From assembly GCF_037893015.1 (NCBI RefSeq), contig NC_133666.1:654667522-654731521 (forward strand): a DNA stretch of 64,000 nucleotides, written 5' to 3'. Made by a program: the position numbers and the translations under genes. A model generated the notes under the pieces. That model was not told where the DNA came from, ran no database searches, and saw nothing but the letters and a program-made list of their open reading frames with translations. Numbering within the stretch: position 1 is the stretch's first letter; every line of letters starts with the position of its first letter. Positions 1-22,262 of this stretch are shown piece by piece. The stretch is from Macrotis lagotis (taxonomy: Eukaryota > Chordata > Mammalia > Peramelemorphia > Peramelidae).

Positions 1-24
1 AGCATATGAAGCCATTACCTAGCG

Positions 25-269
25 CAGGGTTGGGTAACTTTTTTTGCCAAGATTTTTTTTTAATATTTATAACATCATTTGTGGGTCATTCAATATTATC
101 GACATAAAAATTAGCCTGCTGTATTTGGTCAAACATTTAATTAATTCACCCCTAAAAAGCTCCTAGATTTATTGAATTTTGAATTGTGCCTGTGGTTGCT
201 GTGGCAGCAATAGATTAAATGATTTCCTGGACCTTATAAGGTCTGTTAGTTGGACATTCCCCACCCCTG
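25..269. mobile_element. hAT-type miniature DNA transposon, copy 1
   Basis: The left end CAGGGTTGGGTAACT is an imperfect inverted match to the right end CATTCCCCACCCCTG. Imperfect 8-bp duplications flank it (ACCTAGCG at 17-24 and CCCTAGAG at 270-277, 6 of 8 matching), as expected for hAT elements. The interior has no reading frame. It shares phrases such as TTTGGTCAAACATTT and AAAAAGCTCCTA with the copy at 36988-37183, so both belong to one non-autonomous family. Confidence 0.72.
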
Positions 270-379
270 CCCTAGAGGAATGGGTAGATGAGACAATTTG
301 TTCCAATGACCAAAACGGCCGCTGAAGTAAGTGTTCTGGATGGAATTTAGAGTTTGGTCAGACATGGAAGATGCCAAGG

Positions 380-580
380 TCATTCACAGTATCTTGGGCC
401 ATTACCAGCTGTCTTGATTTTTGTCTTGCCATCAGACCTTGATGACTCTGGAAGAGAAAGTAAGGCTGATGACTTTTCATAACTGCCACATTTAAATCCA
501 TTTCATTCAAGTCAAGACATCACCCCATAATGCCATCGGTCCTCTTCCTAAATGAAGAATCAGCAGCAACAACAAGAGCC
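380..580 (+). mobile_element. Marsupial SINE 3' part, old copy
   Basis: The stretch matches, with decay, the downstream half of the longer SINE at 58702-59025: a CATCAGACC...GATGACTCTGGAAGAGAAAGT segment, then a GATGACTT segment and CATCACCCCATAATG. The tRNA-derived head is missing or too decayed to see. Confidence 0.5.
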
Positions 581-584
581 CAAC

Positions 585-700
585 CCCCTCTTTTTACAGA
601 AGAAGAGACTGGGGTCTAGAGAGGCAAAGTGACTTCCTGGCTTACACAGTTCCTTAGGTGCAGAGCTGGGACTGGAATCTTGGATAATTATTGAATTACT
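585..700 (-). mobile_element. MIR/CORE-SINE relic
   Basis: The phrase 'tttttacagaagaagagactggg...gaggcaaagtgactt...cagagctgggactggaatc' is the reverse complement of the MIR head region (conserved exon-like core plus tRNA-related part). It is old and diverged. Confidence 0.5.
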
Positions 701-884
701 CTTCACGTCTAGCCTGCTGCAACCTAGTGTCTGGTCCTCTTCATCCAGTAGCTTTTGGTGCTCAGAGTCAGAGAATATGTGGAATGAAGTGGGAAGGTCA
801 AAATTCCAGCCTCCAAAGCTATTAAATTTTAAACCTTCTTAGTGTCCTAGATTCCTAGTGAAAACAATGGGTCCCTTTGCAAAC

Positions 885-1083
885 TTTTTTTTTTTTTGCT
901 GAGGGAATTGGGGTTAAGTGACTAGACTAGGGTCACACAGCTAGTAAGTGTCAAGTATTTGAAACTGTGCATTTCAAATACATAAAGTTAAATGCATGGA
1001 ATTATAAAGGAAACCAATTATGCTGAAATATAGTTAAAAAATTTTTTTTCAAAGTGCATAGACCCCAGGTTGAGAACCCCTCA
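885..1083 (-). mobile_element. SINE fragment followed by an old interspersed repeat
   Basis: At 885-960 a T-run leads into GGGGTTAAGTGACT...GGTCACACAGCTAGTAAGTGTC, the reverse complement of the tRNA-derived SINE tail. At 957-1083 follows a different old repeat with the core AAAGGAAACCAATTATG and the end AGGTTGAGAACCCCT. The second type recurs at 1830, 10660 and 17255; its terminal phrase resembles hAT ends, but I could not place the family. Confidence 0.5.
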
Positions 1084-1679
1084 AATCAAGAAATTATTCA
1101 ATCAGTTAATGTTTTTTTAAAATTGCCACACATATGCAGAATGGGTTCTCTGGGACTGGAGTGGAGCAAGGTGGAGCAGATACAGAGTTTAGAAGAAAGA
1201 GGTGAGTCACAGAAGTAAATTATAAAAAAAGATTCATTTGGAACCAGGAAGCCTGGGTCCAAATTTCAGCTCCTCTACCAGGTGGGTGATTTAATGAGAA
1301 AATATATGTCAAACATTAAAAGTGCTATATGCTGCTGTTGGTGAAGATGAGGAGGATGATGATGATGGTGATGATGATGGACAAGTCAATTTGCTTCTCT
1401 GGGTCTCAACTTCCTCATCTGTAAAGGGAATCTTATGTGGTATAAAGAAACCGATCTGGGAGTTAGAAGTATTTAAGTTTCAGCCTGTGTGGCCCTGGTT
1501 AAGCCAACAAACCTGTCCAGAAACTTTTTAGAATTTAGAATTGGATAAGAGATCACCTAATAGTATTTTTTCACCCTTTTGGGACAAGGAATCCTTCTTG
1601 GGCAGTCAGTCTGGGAAAAACTAGAGGTTCCTCAGAACAATCCTTTATTAATGAACAAAATATGTAGGCTTTTAACTTG

Positions 1680-1827
1680 TTTTTTTTGTTTGTTTGTTTC
1701 TTATGAGACAATGGGATTAACCCAAGTGATTTACCCAAGGTCACATAGTGTCTGAGGTCACATTTGAACTTAGGCCCTCCTGACTCCAGGGTCAGTGCTC
1801 TATCCACTGTGCCACTCAGATGCCTCC
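1680..1827 (-). mobile_element. tRNA-derived marsupial SINE (WSINE1-like)
   Basis: A T-rich start (the element's A-tail) leads into AATGGGATTAA, CCCAAGGTCACATAGTGTCTGAGG, a B-box region (ATTTGAACTTAGG) and the head CTCTATCCACTGTGCCACTC. It is full length but diverged from the younger copies in the window. Confidence 0.8.
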
Positions 1828-1829
1828 AA

Positions 1830-1920
1830 AATGTAGAATTTTGAAGGAAACCAATTATATTAAAATAAAGATGTAATGTTTTCGCCCATTCAAGTTCATG
1901 GACCCCTGAAGAGCCTCTGA
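1830..1920. mobile_element. Old interspersed repeat (GAAACCAATT family)
   Basis: It contains GAAGGAAACCAATTATATT and TTCATGGACCCCTGAAGAGCCTC, also found with variation at 957, 10660 and 17255. Probably a decayed hAT-type DNA transposon; the family is not established here. Confidence 0.4.
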
Positions 1921-2219
1921 TCCATTCAAACCTCTTGTCCTACAAAGGAGCAAATTGAGGTCTAGAGAAGTCAAGGTATTTGCCCAAGATCATCTAACCA
2001 CAAATACTGGAATGAATGAAACATTTATTTATTATTTACCTTGAACCAGTCATTGGTGATTTGAAGTCAGGTTGTTGATCATCATTAGTATAGGGAATTC
2101 TACACTGGGCCACACAAAAGAAATTACAATCTGGAACCTCCATTTACCAAAATGCTTTCATTAGATCACAGGACTAGGGAGAAAATTTTGTGTAAACCTT
2201 AATTAAGTATTTTATTAAT

Positions 2220-2400
2220 TAGCAATAATATTAGCTAGCATTTATATAATAGGCTAAAATTTGCAAAGTGCTTTCCAGATTTGTTATTTTATCCTCATAA
2301 CCACACTAGGAGATAGGTGCTGTTATTAATCCCTCCCCTCCATTTTACAGATAAGGAAACTGAGGTAAGAATAAGTTAAATGATTAACCCAGGGAGACAC
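2220..2400 (-). mobile_element. MIR/MIR3-like CORE-SINE relic
   Basis: The order 'tagcatttatataat...tttgcaaagtgctttcc...ttattttatcctcataaccacactaggagataggtgctgttatt...cattttacagataaggaaactgagg' is the standard reverse-complement layout of a MIR-type element. Confidence 0.6.
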
Positions 2401-2544
2401 TGGCACAGGACCATCCAGCATGGTGTGCCCTCATCAGAGAGGGTGCTGAGCTCTATAAGCAAGGCAAAATTGAAATGGGTTAAAGGAAACATGAGATATA
2501 TAAATTTAGAGTAATCACCTCAGGTGTTCACAAGGACAATTTGT

Positions 2545-2665
2545 GCCAACCTGTAGTAGAGAATTCTGAGCTCGTATTGGTCTCATAAGTCACAGATCAG
2601 ACACACTGTAATTTGTCTCTAACACAGTGATGTCATTTTGGTCTTCTTTGATAACAAAGGGAAAG
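2545..2665 (+). mobile_element. SINE tail, second marsupial family
   Basis: The core GAATTCTGAGCTCGTATTGGTCT...AGTGATGTCATTTTGGTCTTCTTTGATAACAAAGG recurs at 52865-52990. The last phrase (ATGTCATTTTGGTCTTCTT) is shared with the 3' end of the SINE at 58702-59025, which suggests SINE families with a common tail. Confidence 0.5.
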
Positions 2666-2914
2666 AACCGATCAGCCATCTGATTAGCCCAGTGCCACAT
2701 TAGCCCAGGATCAGTAGGAGTTTGAATAGGATTTGAATTCAGGTCTTCCTTTGTCTATTGCAGCTAAAACCCACAGTTATTATAATGCAGCCCTGACCTC
2801 AAGGAACCCCTTCCTGGAAAAGTGAGATACAAACCAATAATTTGTCTTGGGAAAAGAAATGTAAGGAGAAGCCTAACTCAAGAATTTGCTAGCTCCTAGA
2901 AAGAATAGAGGTCT

Positions 2915-3068
2915 TTCTTTTTTTTTTTTTTTGCAAGGCAGTGGGGTTAAGTGGCTTTGCCCAAGGCCACACAGCTAGGTAATTATTAAGTGTCTGAGGT
3001 CAGATTTGAACTCAGGTGCTCCTGACTCCAGGGCTGGTGCTCTATCCACTGCACCACCTAGCTGCCCC
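2915..3068 (-). mobile_element. tRNA-derived SINE with target-site duplication
   Basis: Full-length minus-strand copy: a T-run, GCAAGGCAGTGGGGTTAAGT, TAATTATTAAGTGTCTGAGG, the B box in reverse (ATTTGAACTCAGG) and the head TATCCACTGCACCACCTAGC. It is flanked by the 14-bp duplication AAGAATAGAG(G/A)TCT at 2901-2914 and 3069-3082, so it inserted by LINE-type target-primed reverse transcription. Confidence 0.88.
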
Positions 3069-3930
3069 AAGAATAGAGATCTTAGGCTGGAACTGAGGTA
3101 TGACTAACCTGGGCAGCAAGGCATAATAGGGTCTTGGAGTCAGAAGATTTTGATGGCAATTCTTGCTAGCTGTGTGACTGACCCAGGACAAAATGATTCA
3201 ATCTTGAAAGCTTTGCTGCCTAGCAAACAGTAAGCCTTAATAAACACTTGTTTGTTGGCATCAGTTTCCTTTTCTGTAAAATAGAGATAATACTTGCATT
3301 GCCTTTTTCACAGAGTTGCTTTGAGAAAAGTGAGTTGTAGGGCTGGTTCGGTTTATTATTCTTTTAACCCCCTGAAGCTGTGGTGATGGTGGTAGAAGTG
3401 GGGGATAATTGAGGGGGGCTGAGTGAAAAAGGCAGCTAATGGGGGTGGGGTAAGACATAGTGGTGCCTGCTGGTTTGGAGAGTGGATGGGGAAGGCTTTA
3501 AGGTTTACGAGGAGATTCCAGTCTGATGGGCAGGGGCTCAGTACATGATGAAGCCTGGCCCTAGGTGGTTGCCTCTGGAGGCCTCTAGTAGTCCTTCATT
3601 GTAGGTGGTGATGAGAGTGGAAAGGCTGCCTGCAAAGAGTGAACTGGAAGGTGCATTAGAGAGGTGATTGATAGGACAGGCCCAGGTCAGTGAAGAAGGG
3701 GAGGCATTACCAGTGTGGAACGTCCCAGGAACCAAAGCTCAGCGTTTGGAGATGGTACCTGGCCCATAAGTATTGTTTAATAGATGCTGACTGATTGGCC
3801 AGTTGTTTGGGGTAGTGGGGTGAAGAGTAGGAGGGATAAGGATCTCCAGTGCCGGGGGCTGAATACTGAGGAGGCAGCCGACTTGGACTCGACTCTACCA
3901 GCTGGAAGGTTTTTGCTCAGACTTCTCTGA

Positions 3931-3954
3931 CCCCCCCACCCCCACCCCCACCCC
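3931..3954 (-). other. Strong G-quadruplex motif
   Basis: The plus strand reads C7-A-C5-A-C5-A-C4, so the minus strand has four runs of at least four G separated by single T loops. This is the most stable class of parallel quadruplex sequence. It lies about 2 kb before the ZAP70 start codon. Confidence 0.8.
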
Positions 3955-4159
3955 AAGGGATCCTAAGGACAAAGATGGAAAGTTGGAAAGGATCTCAGGG
4001 ATCTTCAGTTAGTTCTCTCATAGCCACAGGGATAAACACAGACACTAGGGGCCACTGGGGTCAGGCTCAGGCTCAGGAATCCCTTTGCCTCTGTCTCGCT
4101 CCTTCTCCATGCTAGGCTGGGTTTTCTCAGGTTGGGGAGATTTCAGTTCCTTTTTACAA

Positions 4160-4447
4160 AGGAGTCCCAGTCCTCCAGGTCCCACCAATTCATCTTTCTC
4201 TTTTCTTCCCTTCTGCTTCTTTCTTCTTTTGTGCTGCTCTTTCTCCATTCACCCCACCCCTTCTCTCTTTCTCATCCTCTCTCCCCATCTCCTCCTAACA
4301 ACCTTTTCCTCTGCTCTCTTCTTTTCTTCTTTTCCTCCCCATCACTCTCCTCCATCCTTTCCCTGGCCTCAGGGCTCTCTCTCTCTCTCTGTCTCTGTCT
4401 CTCTGTCTGTCTGTCTTTGTCTCTGTCTCTCTGTCTTTGTGTCTCTG

Positions 4448-4478
<31 letters not shown>

Positions 4479-4790
4479 GGGTTTCAGTCCCACTCCAATC
4501 ACTGTAGCCTGGTCTGATTGGAGGCCCCAGGCGCCTCCTGGGGAAGGGGCTTGACAAGTACTGCTGACAATTTCCTGCCACAGTATCCGGCCACCACTCC
4601 TGTGGAGGCTGTGGGCCCCCTCCCCTGCTCTCCGCTCCCCAACTCCTCCCTCCTCTTCCGGCCTCCCTCCTCCCCTTCCTCCCACCACATCTTTTCTCCT
4701 TCCTGCCTCCCCCAGCTTCCTCCCCTTAAGCCCCTCCTCTCATTCCTCTCTCATCTTTCCCCCCCTCCTCTTCTCATTCCTGCCATCATC
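4160..4790. repeat. Pyrimidine-rich tract with (CT)n/(TCTCTG)n core
   Basis: About 630 bp with strong C+T bias on the plus strand. The core at 4375-4480 is an imperfect CT and TCTCTG array. From 4500 to 4660 the composition changes to a more mixed, GC-rich segment (for example GGCGCCTCCTGGGG and CTCTTCCGGCC, an ETS-like site), which could be part of a promoter, but no exon or TATA box can be shown. Long open frames across this tract are compositional artefacts. Confidence 0.75.
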
Positions 4791-5234
4791 AATCAAATCA
4801 TTTAAAAGGCCTTTATTGAGCCCTGGCTGTCTGCCCCCATGGGGCCTCAAGGAAGTCACCCAGGTGTAGCAGAGACAAGCCTGGCGGCTGATCTGGATAC
4901 CTGGTACTCCTTCCCCTCTTTGCCACCCATTTATTGTCTGGCATTGTGCTATGCCTTCCTACTTTGGACCTCAGTTTCTTCCTCTGTAAAAATGGGATAG
5001 CCTCCTCTCTAGGCTGACCAACCCCACACAGTGCTATGGAAAATGTGAAAGTGATTACAACATAGTACATGAATGTAATATGAAAGAGAACTCATGTCCC
5101 TGGCTCTCTTGGCAAATTGTGTCTAAGTCTGAGAGCAGCATTTAGGGGAGAATAGTTTTAGTTCTTTACAGTAGAAGGAAGTGGGGAAGTTTAGGCTTTG
5201 GAAAAGAAGCCCTGAGGGAGTTGGACAAGGAAGG

Positions 5235-5388
5235 GGTGAGGACTGTCTTCAATTCTTTCAAGGCTGTCCCGTGGAGGAGCAGTTAGGCTGGCTCTGTTTG
5301 GCCCTAGAATGCAGAATCAGAACCAGTGGAGGGAAGTGGATGGAATCAGATTTCAGTTCAATGCAAAACAACTTCCCAAGGAGAAGAG
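5235..5388 (+). mobile_element. Old interspersed repeat, CR1/L3-like
   Basis: The wording CTGTCTTCAATTCTTTCAAGGCTGTC, CTGTTTGGCCC, AGAATCAGAACCAGTGGAGG and AACAACTTCCCAA follows an old LINE-like repeat widespread in amniotes. A second piece of the same kind may be at 41400-41665. It runs directly into the minisatellite that follows. Confidence 0.5.
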
Positions 5389-5620
5389 CCTAAATCGAAA
5401 AGTACAATAGAATAAGACCCTAAATCTAACGGTGTGACAGAATTAGAACTAAGAGTATAATCGGACGAGAGCTTAAATCGAAAAGTGTAATAGAATTAGA
5501 GCCTAAAATTAAGTGTAATAGAAATAAGAGGCTACATCGAAACTGTTACTAGAATAAGACGCTACATTTATAAGTGTAATAGAGTAATAGCATAAGAATC
5601 TTAATCTAAGCGGAGTAATG
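5389..5620. repeat. 30-bp minisatellite, about eight units
   Basis: Units start at 5389, 5419, 5449 (short, 23 bp), 5472, 5502 (29 bp), 5531, 5561 and 5591. A consensus is roughly CCTAAATCGAAAAGT followed by GTAATAGAATTAGAG. Units 1 and 4 are closest; the last is the most diverged. Several units retain a TCGA CpG. The array ends 320 bp before the splice acceptor of the first ZAP70 coding exon. Confidence 0.88.
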
Positions 5621-5902
5621 ATTGCCTTGGGAGGCAAGCATGAACTTTTTTCCTAGGATGTTTTCTCCCTTGGAGATGTTGGAGAATGGATTCTGCTCAG
5701 TTGACCTTTATGACCTCCGAGGGCCTTATCTTTGGCTCTGAAATTCTGATACTAGAGAAGATTGGGCTGGCCTGGGTGGGGGGTAGGGTACTGGATGGAG
5801 TAACTAGGAAAAGGGGAATAAAAGAGGAGTCAACCTGGACCTCTTTGGGAAACTGGGCCTCCAGGGGGAATAGGCAAAGCTGGGAGGTTCGGATGGGTTT
5901 AG

Positions 5903-17816
<11,914 letters not shown>

Positions 17817-18290
17817 GGATCATCTCCCTTTTTCTGGATCTTTCCATTCTTTCCCAGATTTTGACCCTGCACTCGCTTCTTCCCAGAGAGACTTGTCCTA
17901 CCTCTTCCACACCAACAAGACTACTACCTTCCCCCCAGAAACCTAAAACTCCTTCCCATTTGCATCTCTCCTGCCCCGACCAGAGGACCGAGAACTCCAG
18001 ACTTTGGGGTGAATGATCTGCAGGAAAACTAAGCCTCTTTCTGTACCTTTTTCCTGGATATTCAGGGCTTGCAAATTTTATGGGATACTCAGGGCTTATC
18101 CCTCTGCCTTCTTCTTTGATGGATTTGGGTCTCAGTTCTAGACTCCTCCCTATTATGACTGGATGAGGTCTGGTGGGGATGGGGTGCAGTGGTCTATGGA
18201 GGGTCAGCCAAACCCAGGTTGAAGGTCCAAGGGAAACCAGGTAGAAACTTCATATCAGTGAAATAAATTCAGCTATTTCTCTGTCCTCTG
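17817..18290 (+). other. ZAP70: ZAP70 3' UTR
   Basis: About 470 bp of non-repetitive, moderately GC-rich sequence from the stop codon to the probable cleavage site. The 3' limit is set by the poly(A) signal and is approximate. Confidence 0.75.
18262..18267 (+). terminator. ZAP70: ZAP70 polyadenylation signal AATAAA
   Basis: Canonical AATAAA 446 bases after the stop codon, followed by a TCTCTGTCCTCTGTTTTG stretch that suits a downstream GU/U-rich element. Cleavage is expected at about 18280-18290. Confidence 0.85.
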
Positions 18291-18454
18291 TTTTGAATTT
18301 CTCTGGGATCCTGTGACTGATTGAGATTGGGGGCTTGAGAAGGTCAATAATTGAATTCTTTGCGTTTACTGCAAACGGTCTAGAATAGAGAGGAGAGTAT
18401 GTTGGGCAAATTGAAAGTGAGGGCATTAATTGAGTCATTGGACATGCGTGGTAT

Positions 18455-18720
18455 GGGTCGATGATCACTACTATTAATGGTCATCGGAGATGATGATCAT
18501 TAAAGAAGATGGCCAATGGGGATGTTTTTCATTGAAGAGTGTAGGTTATTAGAGTCATTAATTACTGGAGTAATCCATCACCATGATGATTAGATGAATC
18601 AATGTGAGAAGGGTCGATTGCTGGAGTTGTTCACTGGGTATGATGATTATTTGGGATTTACCAGTCACTAGGGATCTAATTAGTGAGGGAATGAACCACT
18701 TGGGGGTCATGACTGCCACC
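18455..18720. repeat. Degenerate short-motif repeat (GATGAT/TCATT rich)
   Basis: About 265 bp in which GATGATCATT-, GTCATT- and AGATGG-like words recur without a clear period. It may be a very old tandem array just after the ZAP70 3' end. From 18,720 to 19,970 I see little beyond a weak MIR-like piece near 19180-19280. Confidence 0.35.
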
Positions 18721-19978
18721 TTCTGAGGACTTGAGGTGGCTCAGTGAGCTAGTCTTAGGTAAACCCCTCTTCTTTTTTTTCCTACCCCTTTCCCCTTAGA
18801 AAATTACATGTTATCAACACTCAGTCACCATAAGGACACAGTCGGGTGGGTTCTATGCTGGTGTGAGTCACAACTGAGTGGTACAATTGAGTAGTATTTT
18901 TCAGAATACTTTGACCTAGAGATTATGGCTTTCTCAGGGACATTCAGGCTTATAGGTGACAAATAGAAACTTAGATTCCTGGAATTTTCCTGATGTTTCA
19001 CCAAGGATGATAAGAAGACATTGAAGCTGAGAGATGACCTCAAAGACACAAGTGAGGATCTCAACTTCTCACTTCATTCGTAAGACTTTGCACTTCCTTT
19101 CCTTGCTTGGGTAATGAAATAATTCAAATAACTCAATCAGGAAGAGAATGAGATGTCAGTCATTCATTCTAGAATGCCTGGGATATTGGACTCAGTTTCT
19201 TCAGTTGTAAAACAAAGAGGAGATAGATCCAGTGGCTCCTAAGGAATCGTCTAGCTTTAGATCTTGGATTCTATGATCCTAAGTCACTCTACCTGGTACT
19301 CTGTGAAAGGAGGGGGATGGGCTTCATGATTTTGAAGGCTCTCTCTACCTCTGCTGCAAATTTAGATGTTAAGGCCTAAAGGAATGAAGCTGGCCTAGTC
19401 CTGGGTGCCTTGTTTGGAGAGACCTTCCCTCTTTTCAACTCAGACAGTTCAACAGGCCAAACAAGTCCTACAAAAGTCACAATGGGTTGATTGGGGCCTC
19501 AAAATGAAGCATTCTTGCTTTGTTGGGGGTTCTGGGGACCCAGGCCCTGAATTTGAGCAAGTTGACTAGTATTTGAAACTTAAATTGGTAATGGAGATTA
19601 ATTTGGAGCCCTTCAAGCAGGTAAAAACATCTGAGCTTAGCACTTCATTAGTAAGTCTTGTATAGGGACAGGGATTTGACCTGTGACTTCATTGAGATAA
19701 GAAAACTCTCTTATTAATTCAAATCGAGACCTTTCCTGCAACTTAGTCTTAAGAGACTAGGGTACTAAGAATGGCCACACAACCAGTATGAGTCAAAGGT
19801 AGGACTTGAACACAGAACTTCCTGGTCCAGAGACCCAATCATCATGCTGGTAATGACTAGTCAAAAAGGGAAGCTGCTGAAAATTGACTTCCTTTCTATC
19901 CCCTATTGAGTTAGTGACCCAGGGTCTTCCCTACCTTCAAATGATTGTCTTTAAAAAATTATTTGAAAATTGAGTCTT

Positions 19979-20128
19979 GGGAAGCTAGGTGGCGCAGTGG
20001 ATAGAGCGCCAACCCTGGAGTCAGGAGTACCTGAGTTCAAATATGACGTCAGGCACAATAATTACCTAGCTGTGTGGCCTTGGGCAAGTCACTTAACCCC
20101 ACTGCCTTGAAAAAAGCTAAAAAAAAAG
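19979..20128 (+). mobile_element. tRNA-derived SINE with short target-site duplication
   Basis: A box CTAGGTGGCGCAGTGG, GAGTTCAAATATGACG at the B box, TAATTACCTAGCTGTGTGG, then GGGCAAGTCACTTAACCCC and an A-rich tail. TGAGTCTT flanks it at 19971-19978 and 20129-20136. Confidence 0.87.
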
Positions 20129-20465
20129 TGAGTCTTTTGCTGCTTGTCATAGGTGTAAATGTTGCTAGTGAAAGGAATCCCTCTTGGGAATAGGTACAAT
20201 GGGGAAAGAGAAAGACTCCATAATGGAGATGTCAGTAAATCCTCCTCTGTCATAGTTTCCTCATCTATAAAATGGAAATAATAGCATCTACCTCACAGGA
20301 GCACTGTGAGATGATATCTGTAGTGTTCTTTTGCAAACCTTAAACTATTATATATTGCTATGATTATCAGGAAATTGGTTGGGGTTGGGAAGATGTCAAT
20401 GATAAGAGTCTCTGAGTTTGGACCAATTTAGAAAATGGGTGTGTTAGAGGGGTTCTATTCAATGT

Positions 20466-20480
20466 CCACCAGAGGGCACC
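20466..20480 (+). promoter_or_regulatory. CTCF-like binding site
   Basis: CCACCAGAGGGCACC agrees with the core CTCF consensus CCASYAGRKGGCRS at every position, with the motif forward on the plus strand. It lies 2.2 kb after the ZAP70 poly(A) signal in non-repetitive sequence, a plausible insulator or loop anchor. Binding is not shown by sequence alone. Confidence 0.6.
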
Positions 20481-20619
20481 AGGACTTAGTTCTAGAGCCC
20501 AGAGTAATGATTTCTGAGAACCTAGAATAACTTAGCAAAAGGGAGAGGGAGTCACTGTAACCAGGAAAAGTTCAGAGTTGGTCACGGCCTGGTTCACGGT
20601 TTCTGTGGTTGATTCTCTA

Positions 20620-20629
20620 CCTCTCTCTC

Positions 20630-20688
<59 letters not shown>

Positions 20689-20870
20689 CTACACTCTCTC
20701 TCTTCCCCCTCTTTCTTCCTCTCTCTTTTTCTCTCCTCCCTCTCTTCCTCTCTTTCTTTTTTCTCCTCCCTCTCTTCATCTCTCTTCCTTTTTCACACAC
20801 ACTCTCTCATATCTCTCTTCCACTCTCTCTCTTCCTTCCTTTCTCTTTCTCTCTTCCCTTCCCTCCCTAA
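20620..20870. repeat. (CT)n-(TA)n microsatellite and pyrimidine tract
   Basis: CT units to about 20667, then about ten AT units to 20688, then about 180 bp of imperfect CTTCC/CTCTCT. No gene is implied by the open frames here. Confidence 0.9.
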
Positions 20871-21589
20871 TTTCATCATTTCTTGTAACATACTCAGGTG
20901 ATATTTGGGGGATGGATGGCAGAGATTTGGGGGCTGGGAGCCAATTGGCAGGGATGTAGAGGCTGAAAGACCATGTAATTCCAGGGACTGGGACTGTCAC
21001 CACCTTGCTTTGCTCATCAGGAGGTGAGCCCAGTGTTACAGTTGGGGCTGTTCTTTTAAGTTTCCAGTGTGATGAATGCATCCAGTGAAAGTGGCCCTGA
21101 ACTCCTGGTGCCTAGCTGTAGTTGAGGGTAAACTCTAGGCTGTTGCCCTAGAAAAGATGCCCGAGATTTAGAGCTGAAAGGAATATGCAACATCATCCAG
21201 AGTCCCCAAGTCCCTTTCCTTCCCCTTTAATTTTACAGATGAGAAAACTCAGGCCCAGAGGGGGAAAGTCATTTGTTCAAAGCAGAAAAAGTGATTGAAT
21301 GTCATATCAGTTCTAGAACTGGAATCCAGATCTCTGACTCCAAATCCAGTTTACTTACAACTCAAAAAACATTTATCGAATACCTACTGTTTACAAAGCT
21401 TTGTGCTTGGCCTTTGGCCCTTGCCCCTGGAGCACACACAAAGATTTAGGAAATTATGTTCATGTAAAGATTCTAGTCACTCAATTTTTCTTCCTAAAAG
21501 AGAGAATCCTAAAAAGAGAAGGAAAGGTCTTTACCCTGTGACCAGCATTTCCCACTGTCTCATGAGAGATACTCCTCCATGGAGGTACA

Positions 21590-21930
21590 AGATCAACATA
21601 AAATACATCCTAGAACCCACCTTGAAACTCAGAATCACTTTAACCTAGAACTTAAGTCTTCAGAGCCAAGTGTGTACTCTAATCCTCTAGCCCTGAATCT
21701 AGAGTCTAGAGTTCAGAGTCCATTCCAGAATCTAGTACCCAACAAACATTAGAGGACAGTGTCCAATTCAGGCAGAATCTAGACCTTGAAGGCCAAAGTC
21801 TACTTCAAGCTTGAATCTAGAACCTAGAACTTGGAGCTCAGAGTTTAGCTCAGAACCCCAAAGTCAGTGTTCAGAGATTATTACATAATTGAGAGCCCAG
21901 AAACTAAAGTCCTATACATCTTAGAGTCTA
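21590..21930. repeat. Degenerate repeat rich in GAATCTAGAAC-like words
   Basis: TCTAGA, CTAGAACCTAGAAC, GAATCTAGAGTCTAGAG and TTCAGAGTC-like words recur over about 340 bp with irregular spacing. This looks like an old short-period tandem array. Confidence 0.5.
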
Positions 21931-22100
21931 GACCTCATCCTATGGCTTGTAGTAGCCTCTTTGGTCCATGTTTCACTGAGGCCTCCCTGGGACCGCCAAG
22001 TAGGTTGGTTCTTTCTTCAAGAGGACGGGCCACACCTCCCAGAGCAGTAAGGGGGAGGGGGGCAGACTTCAGGGGGCATCTGCTAGACAGAAGAGAGAGG

Positions 22101-22262
22101 GAAGGCGGGGCAGGGGCGGGACAGTGGGACTGAGGTGGTGTACACTCATTAAGTTTCTCAGTTTTCTGAGCCTCAGTAAGTACTTGGAGTCCAAGTCTTC
22201 CCCAGGGCCCCAGTGACAAGACACTGAAGTAACCAGAAACCCAACTCAGCCTGCAGGTAAGG
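22101..22262 (+). promoter_or_regulatory. Possible promoter and first exon with splice donor
   Basis: Two GC boxes (GGCGGGG at 22104-22110 and GGGGCGGGA at 22113-22121) sit in a locally GC-rich, repeat-free segment. About 135 bp downstream is a strong donor, CTGCAG|GTAAGGG, with the exon edge at 22256. No coding frame is implied. This could be the start of an unannotated non-coding transcript or chance; there is no TATA box or long CpG island. Confidence 0.3.

Noticed and set aside
4085..4690. Several open frames of 70-140 codons on both strands
   Set aside because: They come from the CT/TCTCTG-rich tract; the products are Ser/Leu- or Arg/Glu-rich repeats with no domain or codon signal.
4500..4700. 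Candidate non-coding first exon or promoter of ZAP70
   Set aside because: The segment is GC-richer and has an ETS-like CTTCCGG, but I could find no convincing donor or start-site signal, and in human the first exon lies about 10 kb before the coding start, which would be outside this window.
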